Assembly (NCBI GenBank): GCA_021324355.1
Contig: JAJPJD010000049.1
Location: forward strand, 124,001 to 188,000
DNA from: Actinomycetota bacterium
Lineage (GTDB): Bacteria; Actinomycetota; Acidimicrobiia; Acidimicrobiales; RAAP-2
Direction of reading: 5' to 3'
Length of the DNA: 64,000 nucleotides
Positions 44,601 through 52,408 of the stretch are shown in pieces (the stretch's first letter is position 1; each line of letters starts with the position of its first letter). The translations under genes and the position numbers were made by a program. Under the pieces are notes generated by a model. It was not told the DNA's origin. It saw only the letters and a list, made by a program, of their open reading frames with translations, and searched no databases.

Positions 44601-45495
44601 CTGGCTCGAGGTGCGACCGAGCGAGGTGGCCAGCCGGAGCTTCGTCGGCAACAGCGCGATCTTGCGCCCGTCGACCCGGTTGGGGGAGGGGACCTTGGTG
44701 GGCGTGCTCTCGGTCCCGCCGCTGCGGTGCGAGGCGGGGACCTCGTGGTTGGGTGCACCGTCGTTCGAGCTGCCCCGGGTGGTCGAGCCAGCCGACCCGA
44801 AGCGGACGACCGATCCACCCGGAGCCGTGGTGCTGGCCCGCGGTCTCGTCGAGATCGTCCGGGTCCTCCTGCCGGCCACGCTGTCGCTGTGCCTCGGCGC
44901 GGCGGTCCTGGGCTCGCTCGAGGTCCTGGCCACCCGGGCCGGGTGGGCAGGGCTGGTGGTTGGCGCACCGGTCGTGGTGGTACTGGCCGCGCTGGCGGCA
45001 GGGGCCCTGACCGTCGCCGCCAAGTGGGTCGTGATCGGCCGGTACGAGCCTGGCGAGCACCCCTTGTGGTCCACCTTCGTGTGGCGAGACGAGATCGTCA
45101 ACTCCCTCCACGAGCAGCTGGCAGGGGCCTGGCTGCTCACGGCGGCCCTGGCCACGCCGATCATGAACGCGTACCTCCGGGCCATGGGGGCTGCCGTCGG
45201 CCCCGAGGCCTGGGTCGAGACGCTCTCGGTGGCCGACTTCGCCCTGGTCGACGTGGGCCGCGGGGTCGCGATCAACCGAGGGGCGTGCATCGAGACCCAC
45301 CTGTTCCACGACCGACTGATGCGCCTCGGACCGGCCAGATTGGCCGAGGGCGTGACCCTTGGCCCCCACGCGGTCGTCCTGCTCGACGCCGAGGTCGGCG
45401 CCGGTGCCAGCGTCGGGGCCCGTTCGGTGGTCCTGCGGGCCGAGCGGCTCCCGGCGGGCACCCGGTGGCTGGGGATCCCGGTCCGAGTCGAGTGA
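41605..45495 (+). CDS. Pls/PosA-type membrane non-ribosomal peptide synthetase
   Basis: A 1296-residue single-module synthetase with the architecture and length of epsilon-poly-L-lysine synthetase (Pls). The adenylation domain has A3 FTSGSTGTPKG (about 180), A5 NTYGPTEST (about 313), A7 YRTGDRARL and the A10 Lys in TTTAGKVDREAL. The carrier domain has FFELGGTSM (Ser near 553). No condensation or thioesterase domain follows. Instead there are six hydrophobic helices in three pairs (near 613-668, 846-907, 1086-1140) separating three soluble domains with hexapeptide-like repeats (such as GARVGADAEIEPGSVV). In Pls these three tandem domains catalyse iterative amide bond formation. A4 segment FDASCEEMWLAW retains the amino-acid-binding Asp. 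The monomer is not predictable. Confidence 0.9.
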   Translation: MTARPGTLSPPRLGAERPHSQVLPHGTEAVSGPVDRRSVLDGPPAPAPRTLVEVFDATRRAWPTNVALEDHTRCLTYDEAWERAGALAEELAALGIGVGDRVGIHVQSGTVELYLAVLGVLRSGAAYVPVEAEDPDRRAATVFAEADVAAVVGPHGVRVRHRGRGRQGPPGIDDDCWVIFTSGSTGTPKGVAVRHRSAAAFVDAEAHFLRVLPTDRVLGGLSVAFDASCEEMWLAWRNGAALVACPRSVVRAGGDLGAWLAAQRVSVLSTVPSLAALLDPEALSGVRLVVLGGEACPEQLGWRLADGGREVWNTYGPTESTVVSAAARVTPGEPILIGQPLAGERLAVVDDAGRPVEAGEPGELVIAGVGLGRYLDRRLDAARYAPLPSLGWGRAYRTGDRARLVSGGIAFLGRADDQVKLSGRRIELGEVDRHLAAAPGVRSAAAAVRTTPAGNSMLVGYVTGAPDPDEVRRFVAERLPAGVVPAIVVLDQLPTTTAGKVDREALPWPPPGAEAGSRPAGRGTRAWLAERWAEQLGEVPIDDQSDFFELGGTSMAAAKLVSALRARFPALAVADLYQHRRLGDLADHLERLSQVSATATDSLAHGRRFAAGQLAGVAALFVLDALGWVLAVLAFDQLLGVGLRVGWVPLVLAWALLETAPGNALVVVGCRRLLLRDLSPGRYPRDGWLAWRIWFVERLADRHHLEELEGTPMAARYARLLGVPVGRGACLGTLPSPACLVTIGAGATLEADVDLYGWVVEGSELVVGTIEIGPGARVGTRAALMPGARVGADAEIEPGSVVSATVPAGERWSGVPARPDGRSRQGWPPAREPAPPSRWWSLAYLGAMALIALVPLVSAVPGLVLLDRLGGFQSWPQAVRLALEWSPVLAAVFLAAYALVVGLGCRWVAHLIQPGWHPATSWTSWALWVHGSLLEATHVVLFPLYSTVYTRWWLRLLGVRVGRRSEVCTAVGVSRLVEIGETSFLTDDVVFACSRAGWGWLEVRPSEVASRSFVGNSAILRPSTRLGEGTLVGVLSVPPLRCEAGTSWLGAPSFELPRVVEPADPKRTTDPPGAVVLARGLVEIVRVLLPATLSLCLGAAVLGSLEVLATRAGWAGLVVGAPVVVVLAALAAGALTVAAKWVVIGRYEPGEHPLWSTFVWRDEIVNSLHEQLAGAWLLTAALATPIMNAYLRAMGAAVGPEAWVETLSVADFALVDVGRGVAINRGACIETHLFHDRLMRLGPARLAEGVTLGPHAVVLLDAEVGAGASVGARSVVLRAERLPAGTRWLGIPVRVE

Positions 45496-45500
45496 GCCCG

Positions 45501-46103
45501 ATGGGGCTGCCACGGCTGGTGCTCCTCGACGCCCGCTGCCGTGGTCTCGACCCGGCCGGCTTGCGCCGGTGGGCCCGGGAGGTGAGCGCCACGAGGGAGG
45601 GCCGTTCCAGTCGCTCCTACCGCTACCCGCTCGCGCTGGTCGGGTGGCATCACCGGCCACTCGGTGTGGATCTCGAGCGGGTCGAGCCCTGTGAGCCGTC
45701 GTTCGCCGAGCTGATCTGCACGCCTTGGGAGCGGGCGCTGCTGGCCGGGGCAGCCGATCCGGACCGCTTCCTCGCGTCGCTGTGGTCGTCCAAGGAAGCC
45801 CTGGCCAAGCTGCTGGGCGACCCGCTGCACTCGGTCCCGAGCCAGGTTCCCTCGCCGCTCTCGTGGCCCGATGACCACCACAGAGCGCTCCGGGCGGCGC
45901 CGGTCGCGCTGCCCGACGGCTTCGTCGGGTGGGCCTGCTGGCGAGCCACGCCACCGCAGCGCCCCGACCCGGCGCTGGTCTTGCGTCCGGCGTTGGCCGA
46001 GGCCGAGTGGCCGGTCCGTCAACCGGCAGGCGTGGCGGCGGCGTCGACCCAGCGCTGGCCGTCCCAGCGAACCGAGGCCACCCATCCCCCCCCGTCCCAG
46101 TAG
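45501..46103 (+). CDS. Sfp-type 4'-phosphopantetheinyl transferase
   Basis: A 200-residue enzyme that loads the phosphopantetheine arm onto carrier domains. The magnesium-binding motif GVDLERVEP has Asp57 and Glu59, and LWSSKEALAKLLG supplies the Lys98-Glu99-Lys103 block. It begins 5 bp after the synthetase stop, so it almost certainly activates that carrier domain. GTG 45492, overlapping the synthetase stop, is an alternative start. The C-terminal about 30 residues (QPAGVAAASTQRWPSQRTE) lie in DNA shared with the convergent DUF2510 gene and may not be functional. Confidence 0.85.
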   Translation: MGLPRLVLLDARCRGLDPAGLRRWAREVSATREGRSSRSYRYPLALVGWHHRPLGVDLERVEPCEPSFAELICTPWERALLAGAADPDRFLASLWSSKEALAKLLGDPLHSVPSQVPSPLSWPDDHHRALRAAPVALPDGFVGWACWRATPPQRPDPALVLRPALAEAEWPVRQPAGVAAASTQRWPSQRTEATHPPPSQ

Positions 46104-46540
46104 GCGAGCACGCCGGCGTCACCCACCACCGGGTACCAACCGGGAGCCCTCCCGGCCGGAGGCACCACCACCGCGCTGGCCTGGAACCTGGGCAGGGCCC
46201 CTCCCTCCTCGGCCAGCACCGCGCCGCGCCAAGTCTCGGCGGTGGCCGGGAAGGTCGGCACCGGCGCTCCTCGCGCACCGGCGTGTCCCTCTCGCCGGCG
46301 CCGGCGAACCCGCAGCGCCAGGACCACGCCGAGGAGCGCCGCGATCAGCAGCCCGGCACCGATGTCGATCAGGTCGCGGGGGTTGAGGCCCCAGGACTCG
46401 GGGAACCCGGGCAGCGGTTGGCCGGTGGCGAGCGGCCGGTGGTGCGCCGGGCGGGTGGCTGCGGCCGCACCCCCCGGCAAGACGAACGCGCTGAGTGAGA
46501 TCAGCGGCAGGACGATCCGGGTGGCGGTCCGATGGCACAC
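46019..46540 (-). CDS. Membrane protein with C-terminal DUF2510 domain
   Basis: A 173-residue protein. An N-terminal signal or anchor (RIVLPLISLSAFVLPGGAAAA) is followed by an extracytoplasmic loop, a second helix (IDIGAGLLIAALLGVVLALRV), a basic RRRRREG stop-transfer and a cytosolic tail. The tail ends in a DUF2510 domain (PGWYPVVGDAGVLAYWDGGG and WDGQRW), common in actinobacterial membrane proteins. The GTG at 46540 has a strong GGGAGGGG site. Its 3' end overlaps the convergent transferase gene by 85 nt, an unusually long overlap. Function unknown. Confidence 0.75.
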   Translation of the reverse strand: MCHRTATRIVLPLISLSAFVLPGGAAAATRPAHHRPLATGQPLPGFPESWGLNPRDLIDIGAGLLIAALLGVVLALRVRRRRREGHAGARGAPVPTFPATAETWRGAVLAEEGGALPRFQASAVVVPPAGRAPGWYPVVGDAGVLAYWDGGGWVASVRWDGQRWVDAAATPAG

Positions 46541-46691
46541 AGCGCCCCTCCCTGGCGACGACGGCGAGCTTTGCAGGCCACGGAGGCGGTGGCGCGGATG
46601 CCCCCGGCCGGGCAGCCCAGCGGCGCTCCGACCACTCTGAGTGGTCACAGTCGAGGCCCCGGGCGCCCCGGTGTTCTGGTACGAAGGGGCC

Positions 46692-47621
46692 ATGAGCCTC
46701 CCGACTGCCACCCTGGGCCGCACCGGCCTCACCGTCACCACGCTCGGCTACGGGGCGATGGAGCTCCGGGGCCCGGCCGGGGGCCGAGGTCGGGAGATCG
46801 ACGACGCGACTGCGGGCCGGATCCTCAACGCGGTGCTCGACGCTGGGATCTCGCTCATCGACACCTCACCGGATTACGGACGCTCCGAGGAGCTCATCGG
46901 CACCTACCTGGCTGCCCGGCGGGACGAGTTCGTGCTCACCACCAAGTGCGGGTGCCCGGTCAGCCCGGACGGGCGCCCGACCTCGGGCGAGCACGTCTTC
47001 AGCCGCGAGAACGTCCGAGCCGGGGTCGAGCAGAGCCTGCGCAGGATGCGCACCGACCACCTCGACGCGGTGCAGTTCCACCTCAGCCCGTCGTGGAGCA
47101 CGTTGATGGCGCACGACTCGGTGGCCGAGCTCCAGGACCTCCAGCGCGAGGGGAAGGTCCGGTTCATCGGCATGTCCGGGACGCTCCCTGCCATCGAGGA
47201 GCACATCGCGACCGGCATCTTCGACGTCTTCCAGATCCCCTACTCGGCGCTCGAGCGCGACCACGAGGAGATCATCAGTCGAGCCGCCCGGGCCGGGGCC
47301 GGGACGATCATCCGCGGCGGGGTGGCCAGGGGCGCGCCGGTGGCCGACCCCGAACGGATCAGGCGGCTGCCCGGGCGCTTCGCTGAGGCCTACGCGGCCC
47401 GGCGCGAGCGGTTCGAGCGGGCCAGGTTGGCCGAGCTGGCTGAAGGGATGACGCCGATGGAGTTCATGCTCCGTTTCACCATCAGCCACCCCGACCTGCA
47501 CACCACCATCGTGGGCACGGCCAACCCCGAGCACCTGGCGGCGAACCTTGAGGCGGCGGCCAAGGGCCCGCTGCCCGACGACCTGTACCAGGAGGCCAAG
47601 CGCCGGCTGGCCGCGGCCTGA
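46692..47621 (+). CDS. Aldo/keto reductase
   Basis: A 309-residue NADPH-dependent TIM-barrel reductase. The catalytic tetrad is complete: Asp57, Tyr62 (LIDTSPDYGRSEELIG), Lys85 (VLTTKCG) and His130 (LDAVQFH). C-terminal IVGTANPEHLAANL matches the cofactor loop. Members reduce aldehydes and ketones; the substrate is unknown. TACGAA lies 6 nt before the ATG without a ribosome-binding site, suggesting a leaderless mRNA. It is monocistronic, 81 bp ahead of the acyl-CoA synthetase. Confidence 0.92.
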   Translation: MSLPTATLGRTGLTVTTLGYGAMELRGPAGGRGREIDDATAGRILNAVLDAGISLIDTSPDYGRSEELIGTYLAARRDEFVLTTKCGCPVSPDGRPTSGEHVFSRENVRAGVEQSLRRMRTDHLDAVQFHLSPSWSTLMAHDSVAELQDLQREGKVRFIGMSGTLPAIEEHIATGIFDVFQIPYSALERDHEEIISRAARAGAGTIIRGGVARGAPVADPERIRRLPGRFAEAYAARRERFERARLAELAEGMTPMEFMLRFTISHPDLHTTIVGTANPEHLAANLEAAAKGPLPDDLYQEAKRRLAAA

Positions 47622-47702
47622 TGGCCGCGAGGCCAGCTGGGTAGCGTTGGGGGTCGGCCGCCATCGGGGTACCGGTCGTGGGTGGCGGCGGGGGTGGGAG
47701 CC

Positions 47703-49266
47703 ATGGACTCTCCGCAGTGGAGCGTCGCCGAGGTGGTGCGGTCACAGGCACGCGAGCGTCCCGACCAACCCGCCATCACCACCCGAGACGAGGTGATCAG
47801 CTGGCGGGAACTGGAGCTTCGGGCCAACAAGGTCGCGGCGGGGCTGGCTGCAGGTGGCGTGGAGCCGGGCGAGCGGGTGGCCTTCGTCGGGAAGAGCTCG
47901 CCGGCCTACTTCGAGCTGTTGTTCGGGGCGGCGAAGCTCGGCGCGGTGGTGGTGGCAGTCAACTGGCGCCTCCACCCGGGCGAGATGGCCCTCATCGTCC
48001 GCGATGCCGGGGCCCGCGTGCTCGTGATCGACGCCGAGCTGGGAGTGCCCGAGGAGCTGGTCGCCTCGGTGCGCACCACGGTGGTGGTCGGTGGCTCGCC
48101 GGCCGCCGGCCTCCAGGCCTACGCCGACTGGCTCGCCGGACCGCCAGCGCCTGACCCGGGGCACCGGGGGCGCCCCGAGGAGGTGGCGCTGCAGCTGTAC
48201 ACCTCGGGAACCACCGGGCTGCCCAAGGGGGCGATGTTGACCAACGCCAGCATGGGCTTCTTGGCCGGGGTGGCGGGCTCCATGTTCGGCATCGACGCGA
48301 ACTCGGTGAGCCTGGTGGTGCTGCCCACCTTCCACATCGGGGGGGGCCGGCTACGCCCTGGTCGGGATGACCCAGGGGTGCCACACCGTGGTGTTGCGGG
48401 ACTTCGACCCGCCCGAGGTCCTCGACGCGCTCCGGCGCTACCGGGTGACCAACGCCTTCTTCGTGCCCGCCATGCTGGCCGCGCTGTGCGCGGTGCCCGG
48501 GGCGGCGGACCACGACTACGGGTCGTTGCGTTCCATCATCTACGGCGCGTCCCCGATCACCGAGGAGGCGCTGCGCCGAGCGATGGCCACCTTCCGATGC
48601 CCCTTCATCCAGGTGTACGGCATGACCGAGACGTCCGGGGCGATCACCCAGCTGCCGGCGGCCGACCACGACCCCGGCGGCAGCCGAGCCCACCTCCTGC
48701 GATCGGCCGGCAAGCCGTTCGACTGGGTGGAGCTCAAGATCGTCGACCCGGCGAGCGGCGCGGAGCTGCCAGCGGGCTCGGTGGGGGAGCTGTGGACCCG
48801 CTCGCCCCAGAACATGGCCGGGTACTGGAACAACCCGGCGGCGACCGAGGAGACCATCACCAAAGACGGCTGGCTCAAGACCGGCGACGCCGGCTACCTC
48901 GACGAGGAGGGGTACTTGTTCTTGACCGACCGGGTGAAGGACATGATCGTGACCGGAGGCGAGAACGTCTACCCGATCGAGGTCGAGAACGTGCTGGCCG
49001 AGCATCCCAAGGTGGCCGACGTCGCAGTCATCGGCGTGCCCGACGAGCGGTGGGGCGAGACGGTGAAGGCAGTCGTGGTTCCGGCGCCGGGTGCCGCGCT
49101 CGACGCGGCCGAGCTGATCGAGTTCGCCCGGCAGCGGATCGCGCACTTCAAGTGCCCGACCTCGGTCGATTTCGTCGACGCGTTGCCACGCAATCCCTCG
49201 GGCAAGATCCTCAAGCGGGAGTTGCGCGAGCCCTACTGGCAGGGGATGGACCGAAGAGTCGGCTGA
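47703..49266 (+). pseudogene. Acyl-CoA synthetase (AMP-binding), frameshifted in a G-tract
   Basis: Two frames together encode a normal about 520-residue acid-CoA ligase. The first (from ATG 47703) carries the P-loop LYTSGTTGLPKGAM and ends at VLPTFHIGG; the second (visible from 48367) carries IYGASPITEEALRR, VYGMTETSG, the hinge LKTGDAGYLDEEGY, GGENVYPIEVENVL and the catalytic Lys in NPSGKILKREL. The break is at eight consecutive G (48339-48346); seven would restore an uninterrupted reading through HIGGAGYALVGMTQG. It is either a true +1 mutation, a slippage-prone tract or an assembly error. The mutase genes downstream suggest that it activates a carboxylic acid for them. Confidence 0.85.
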
Positions 49267-49278
49267 CCGGGGCACCGG

Positions 49279-49291
49279 TAACATCGCCGCG
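49279..49291 (+). promoter_or_regulatory. Candidate leaderless promoter of the mutase operon
   Basis: TAACAT (49279-49284) is a -10-like hexamer 7 nt before the GTG start of the mutase gene. There is no ribosome-binding site, and the upstream gene ends at 49266. Inferred leaderless start. Confidence 0.4.
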
Positions 49292-50920
49292 GTGGACCAC
49301 AGGGCCGAGTGGGAAGCGGGCTACGCCCGGTCGCCGCTCCGAGACGTGCCCTTCGAGACCATCTCGGGCATCCCCCTTGCGCCGGTCTACGGACCCGACG
49401 ACGGCGAGTTCCCCGGCGTATGGCCCTACACCAGGGGGCCGTACCCCTCCATGTACCGCTCGCGTCTGTGGACCATGCGCCAGTTCGCCGGGTTCGGGAC
49501 GGCGCGCGACACCAACCGTCGGTTCAAGGAGCTGCTGGCCGCTGGCGGCAATGGGCTGTCCACCGCCTTCGACATGCCCACGCTGCTCGGCCGGGACTCC
49601 GATGACCCGCTGGCCAAGGGCGAGGTGGGCCGGGCCGGGGTGGCGATCGACACCCAGGACGACATGGCGGTGCTGTTCGAGGGGATCCCGCTTGGTTCGG
49701 TGAGCACGTCGATGACCATCAACTCGGCCGCGGCGGTGCTGATGGCCATGTACATCGGGGTTGCCGACGCCACCGGGGTCGATCGGGCCGCGTTGTCCGG
49801 CACCATCCAGAACGACATCTTGAAGGAGTACCAGGCGCAGAAGGAGTACGTCTTTCCGCCGCGCCCGAGCGTGCGCCTGGCCGCCGACCTCATCGCCTTC
49901 TGCGCCGCCGAGCTGCCCCGGTGGCACCCGGTCTCGGTCTCCGGCTACCACATCCGCGAGGCCGGCTCCACGGCCGTCCAGGAGCTGGCCTTCACCCTGG
50001 CCAACGGGTTCGCCTATGTCGAGGCGGCCCGGGGAGAGGGCCTGGCGATCGACGAGTTCGCGCCCCGCCTCAGTTTCTTCTTCAACGCCCACATCGACTT
50101 CTTCGAGGAGATCGCCAAGTACCGGGCGGCCCGCCGCATCTGGGCTCGCTGGCTGCGCGACCGCTATGGCGCCTCCGACCCACGGTCGATGCAGCTGCGG
50201 TTCCACACCCAGACCGCCGGGGTCTCGCTCACCGCGCAACAGCCGGAGGTGAACCTGGCCCGGGTGGCCATCGAGGCGCTGGCCGGGGTGCTGGGGGGAA
50301 CCCAGAGCCTCCATACCGATGCCTACGACGAGGCGCTGGCGCTGCCGACCGAGCGGGCCGCTCGCCTCGCCCTGCGGACCCAGCAGGTCATCGCCGAGGA
50401 GACCGGGGTCCCCCATGTCGCCGACCCGCTCGGCGGGTCGTGGTACGTGGAGTCGCTCACTGACGAGCTGGAGGCCCGGGCCGAGGACGTCTTCGCCCAC
50501 CTGCTCGAGGCCGGCTCCGGCTCGATGCTCGATGGCGTGATCGCGTGCATCGAGGACGGCTGGTTCTGCGCCCAGATCGCCGACGCCGCCTATGAGTTCC
50601 AGACCAAGTTGGCCGATCGGCGCTGGATCCTGGTCGGGGTGAACGGGTACACCGAGGGCGACGATGACCTCCCGCCGACGCTGTACATCGATCCGGCGGT
50701 GGAGGCGGCACAGCTCGAGAGCCTGGCCCGGGTCCGTCGGGCCCGTGACGACGACCGGGTCCGCCGCTGCCTCGAACGCCTGCGGCGCGATGCCGCCGAT
50801 CCGACCGTGAACCTGATGCCGGCGCTGATCGAGGCGGCTGCGGCCCGCGTCAGTGTGGGGGAGGCGATGGCCGCGCTGGGCGAGGTGTTCGGCACCTGGC
50901 TCGAGCGCTCGGCGGTGTAG
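49292..50920 (+). CDS. Acyl-CoA mutase large subunit, isobutyryl-CoA-mutase-like
   Basis: A 542-residue B12-dependent carbon-skeleton mutase lacking the B12-binding domain, which is a separate gene. GPYPSMYRSRLWTMRQ, AFDMPTLLG and SGTIQNDILKEYQAQ are family blocks. At the two substrate-selecting positions it has Phe65 (RQFAGF, where methylmalonyl-CoA mutase has Tyr) and Gln183 (where that enzyme has Arg). These are the residues known for isobutyryl-CoA mutase, so methylmalonyl-CoA is unlikely; 2-hydroxyisobutyryl-CoA mutase has Ile at the first position. Pivalyl-type substrates remain possible. The TAGTG overlap links it to the small subunit. Confidence 0.9.
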   Translation: MDHRAEWEAGYARSPLRDVPFETISGIPLAPVYGPDDGEFPGVWPYTRGPYPSMYRSRLWTMRQFAGFGTARDTNRRFKELLAAGGNGLSTAFDMPTLLGRDSDDPLAKGEVGRAGVAIDTQDDMAVLFEGIPLGSVSTSMTINSAAAVLMAMYIGVADATGVDRAALSGTIQNDILKEYQAQKEYVFPPRPSVRLAADLIAFCAAELPRWHPVSVSGYHIREAGSTAVQELAFTLANGFAYVEAARGEGLAIDEFAPRLSFFFNAHIDFFEEIAKYRAARRIWARWLRDRYGASDPRSMQLRFHTQTAGVSLTAQQPEVNLARVAIEALAGVLGGTQSLHTDAYDEALALPTERAARLALRTQQVIAEETGVPHVADPLGGSWYVESLTDELEARAEDVFAHLLEAGSGSMLDGVIACIEDGWFCAQIADAAYEFQTKLADRRWILVGVNGYTEGDDDLPPTLYIDPAVEAAQLESLARVRRARDDDRVRRCLERLRRDAADPTVNLMPALIEAAAARVSVGEAMAALGEVFGTWLERSAV

Positions 50921-51324
50921 TGGGGGCTGGATCCCCTATCCGGGTCCTGCTGGCCAAGGTTGGGTTGGACGGCCACGATCGAGGCCTGCGGGTGGTGGCC
51001 CGGGTGCTGAGGGATGCCGGGTTCGAGGTGATCTACGCCGGCCTCCGCCAGACTCCCGAGACCCTGGCTGCGGCGGCGGTCCACGAAGACGTCGACGTGG
51101 TGGGGGTGTCGATGCACAACGGTGCCCACCTCACGCTGGCGCCGGCAGTGGTCGGCGCGTTGCGCGACGCCGGCCACCCGGTGCCGGTGGTGGTGGGGGG
51201 CATCGTCCCCGAGGTGGACCTGCCGGCGATGCGGGCGGCCGGGGTGGCCGCGGTGCTCGGCCCGGGGGCCTCCAACGAAGCGGTGGTGGCGGCGGTGCGC
51301 AGGGCCGCCGAGGACCCGAGCTGA
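50920..51324 (+). CDS. B12-binding small subunit of the acyl-CoA mutase
   Basis: A 134-residue Rossmann-like domain. The cobalamin motif DxHxxG is Asp17-His19-Gly22 (LAKVGLDGHDRGLRVVARVL), with His19 as lower ligand of base-off B12, followed by DVVGVSMHNGAH and VPVVVGGIVPEVD. Separate small subunits of this size occur in isobutyryl- and hydroxyisobutyryl-CoA mutases. GTG start overlaps the large-subunit stop by 1 nt. No G-protein chaperone (MeaB/MeaI) gene is nearby. Confidence 0.93.
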   Translation: MGAGSPIRVLLAKVGLDGHDRGLRVVARVLRDAGFEVIYAGLRQTPETLAAAAVHEDVDVVGVSMHNGAHLTLAPAVVGALRDAGHPVPVVVGGIVPEVDLPAMRAAGVAAVLGPGASNEAVVAAVRRAAEDPS

Positions 51325-51349
51325 CCGGGCTGCGCAGCGCTGGCGCGGC

Positions 51350-52261
51350 TCAGCGAAAGTGGGCTGCGACCTCCTCGATGAACAGGTCGCAGGTGTCCTT
51401 TCGGCGTTCGAGCGAGCCCAGGGTGAAGTCCGGGATGATCAGCTCGTCGGCCCCGGCGTCCCGGTACCGGCCGACGATGTCCACCACCTCGCTCGGCGTT
51501 CCCACGATGGCCGGCTGGCCGCCCATCCCCCCGCGCCGCTCGGCCAGCCACGACTCGTCGGTGGAGAGGAACAAGAGGGCCTGGGTCGACACCGACACCG
51601 CGCTGGCCGGCCGGCCGACGTCCTCCAGGTGACGCCGGAGGACCCCGACTTTGTGCGCGAGGACCTCCGGGGTGGTCCAAGAGTTCCACTGGTCGGCGAA
51701 GCGAGCCGCGATCCGCATGGTCCGGCGCTCCCCGCCGCCACCGATCAACAAGGGGAGAGGCTGCTGGAGCGGTGGCGGCTGGTTGGGGGCGTTGGTCACG
51801 GTGAAGTACGAGCCGCTGACGGTGGTCCGGGGTTGGCGCAGCATCGACCAGAGGATCTCGACTGCCTCCTCGAAGCGGTCCAGGCGCTCGCGGACCGTAC
51901 CGAGTGGGATCCCGTAGGCGGCGTGCTCGTTCTCCTGCCACCCGGCACCCACCCCCAGCACGAGGCGCCCGTTGCTGACCCGGTCGAGCGCACTGGCCAT
52001 CTTGGCCAGCACCGCCGGGTGGCGATAGGTGACGCTGGTCACCAGCGGAGCGAGGCGGAGCCTGGGCACCGACGCCGCCAGCGCGCTGAGGACGACCCAG
52101 CACTCCAAGGTGTCGCCGTCGGCCGGCTCTGCACCGGGCGCGTTGGGCATGAAGTGGTCGGCGAAGAAGACGCTGTCCCAGCCGGTGGCCTCGCAGTGGG
52201 AGACCAACTCCACGATCTCGTCGTAGGGCCGCATCGGAGACGGCCAGATGCCAAAGCGCAT
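51350..52261 (-). CDS. LLM-class F420-dependent oxidoreductase
   Basis: A 303-residue luciferase-like TIM barrel starting MRFGIWPSPMRPYDEIVELV. It has WDSVFFADHFMPNAPG, LAPLVTSVTYRHPAVLAKMASALDRVS and NGRLVLGVGAGWQENEHAAYG, the same order as the enzyme at 27173, so the two are paralogues of one F420-dependent subgroup. The substrate is unknown. It is convergent with the mutase operon (25-bp gap) and divergent from an SDR gene. Confidence 0.9.
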   Translation of the reverse strand: MRFGIWPSPMRPYDEIVELVSHCEATGWDSVFFADHFMPNAPGAEPADGDTLECWVVLSALAASVPRLRLAPLVTSVTYRHPAVLAKMASALDRVSNGRLVLGVGAGWQENEHAAYGIPLGTVRERLDRFEEAVEILWSMLRQPRTTVSGSYFTVTNAPNQPPPLQQPLPLLIGGGGERRTMRIAARFADQWNSWTTPEVLAHKVGVLRRHLEDVGRPASAVSVSTQALLFLSTDESWLAERRGGMGGQPAIVGTPSEVVDIVGRYRDAGADELIIPDFTLGSLERRKDTCDLFIEEVAAHFR

Positions 52262-52408
52262 GGGCTGTTCCTAGGGCATGGGGGAGCCCCGGGCAACTCC
52301 GCCCAAGACCCGGTCGGGGCCAGCGTCCGAGGCTGGCCATGGTGGCCGCAGCCGCCGGGACCGCTAGGTTGCGGCAGCGTTCCAGCGCACGGAGCACGGG
52401 AGGCCGAG

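Noticed and set aside
48300-48400. Programmed ribosomal frameshift in the acyl-CoA synthetase
   Set aside because: There is no slippery heptamer with a downstream pseudoknot that I can see, and the family is not known for recoding; mutation or sequence error is simpler.
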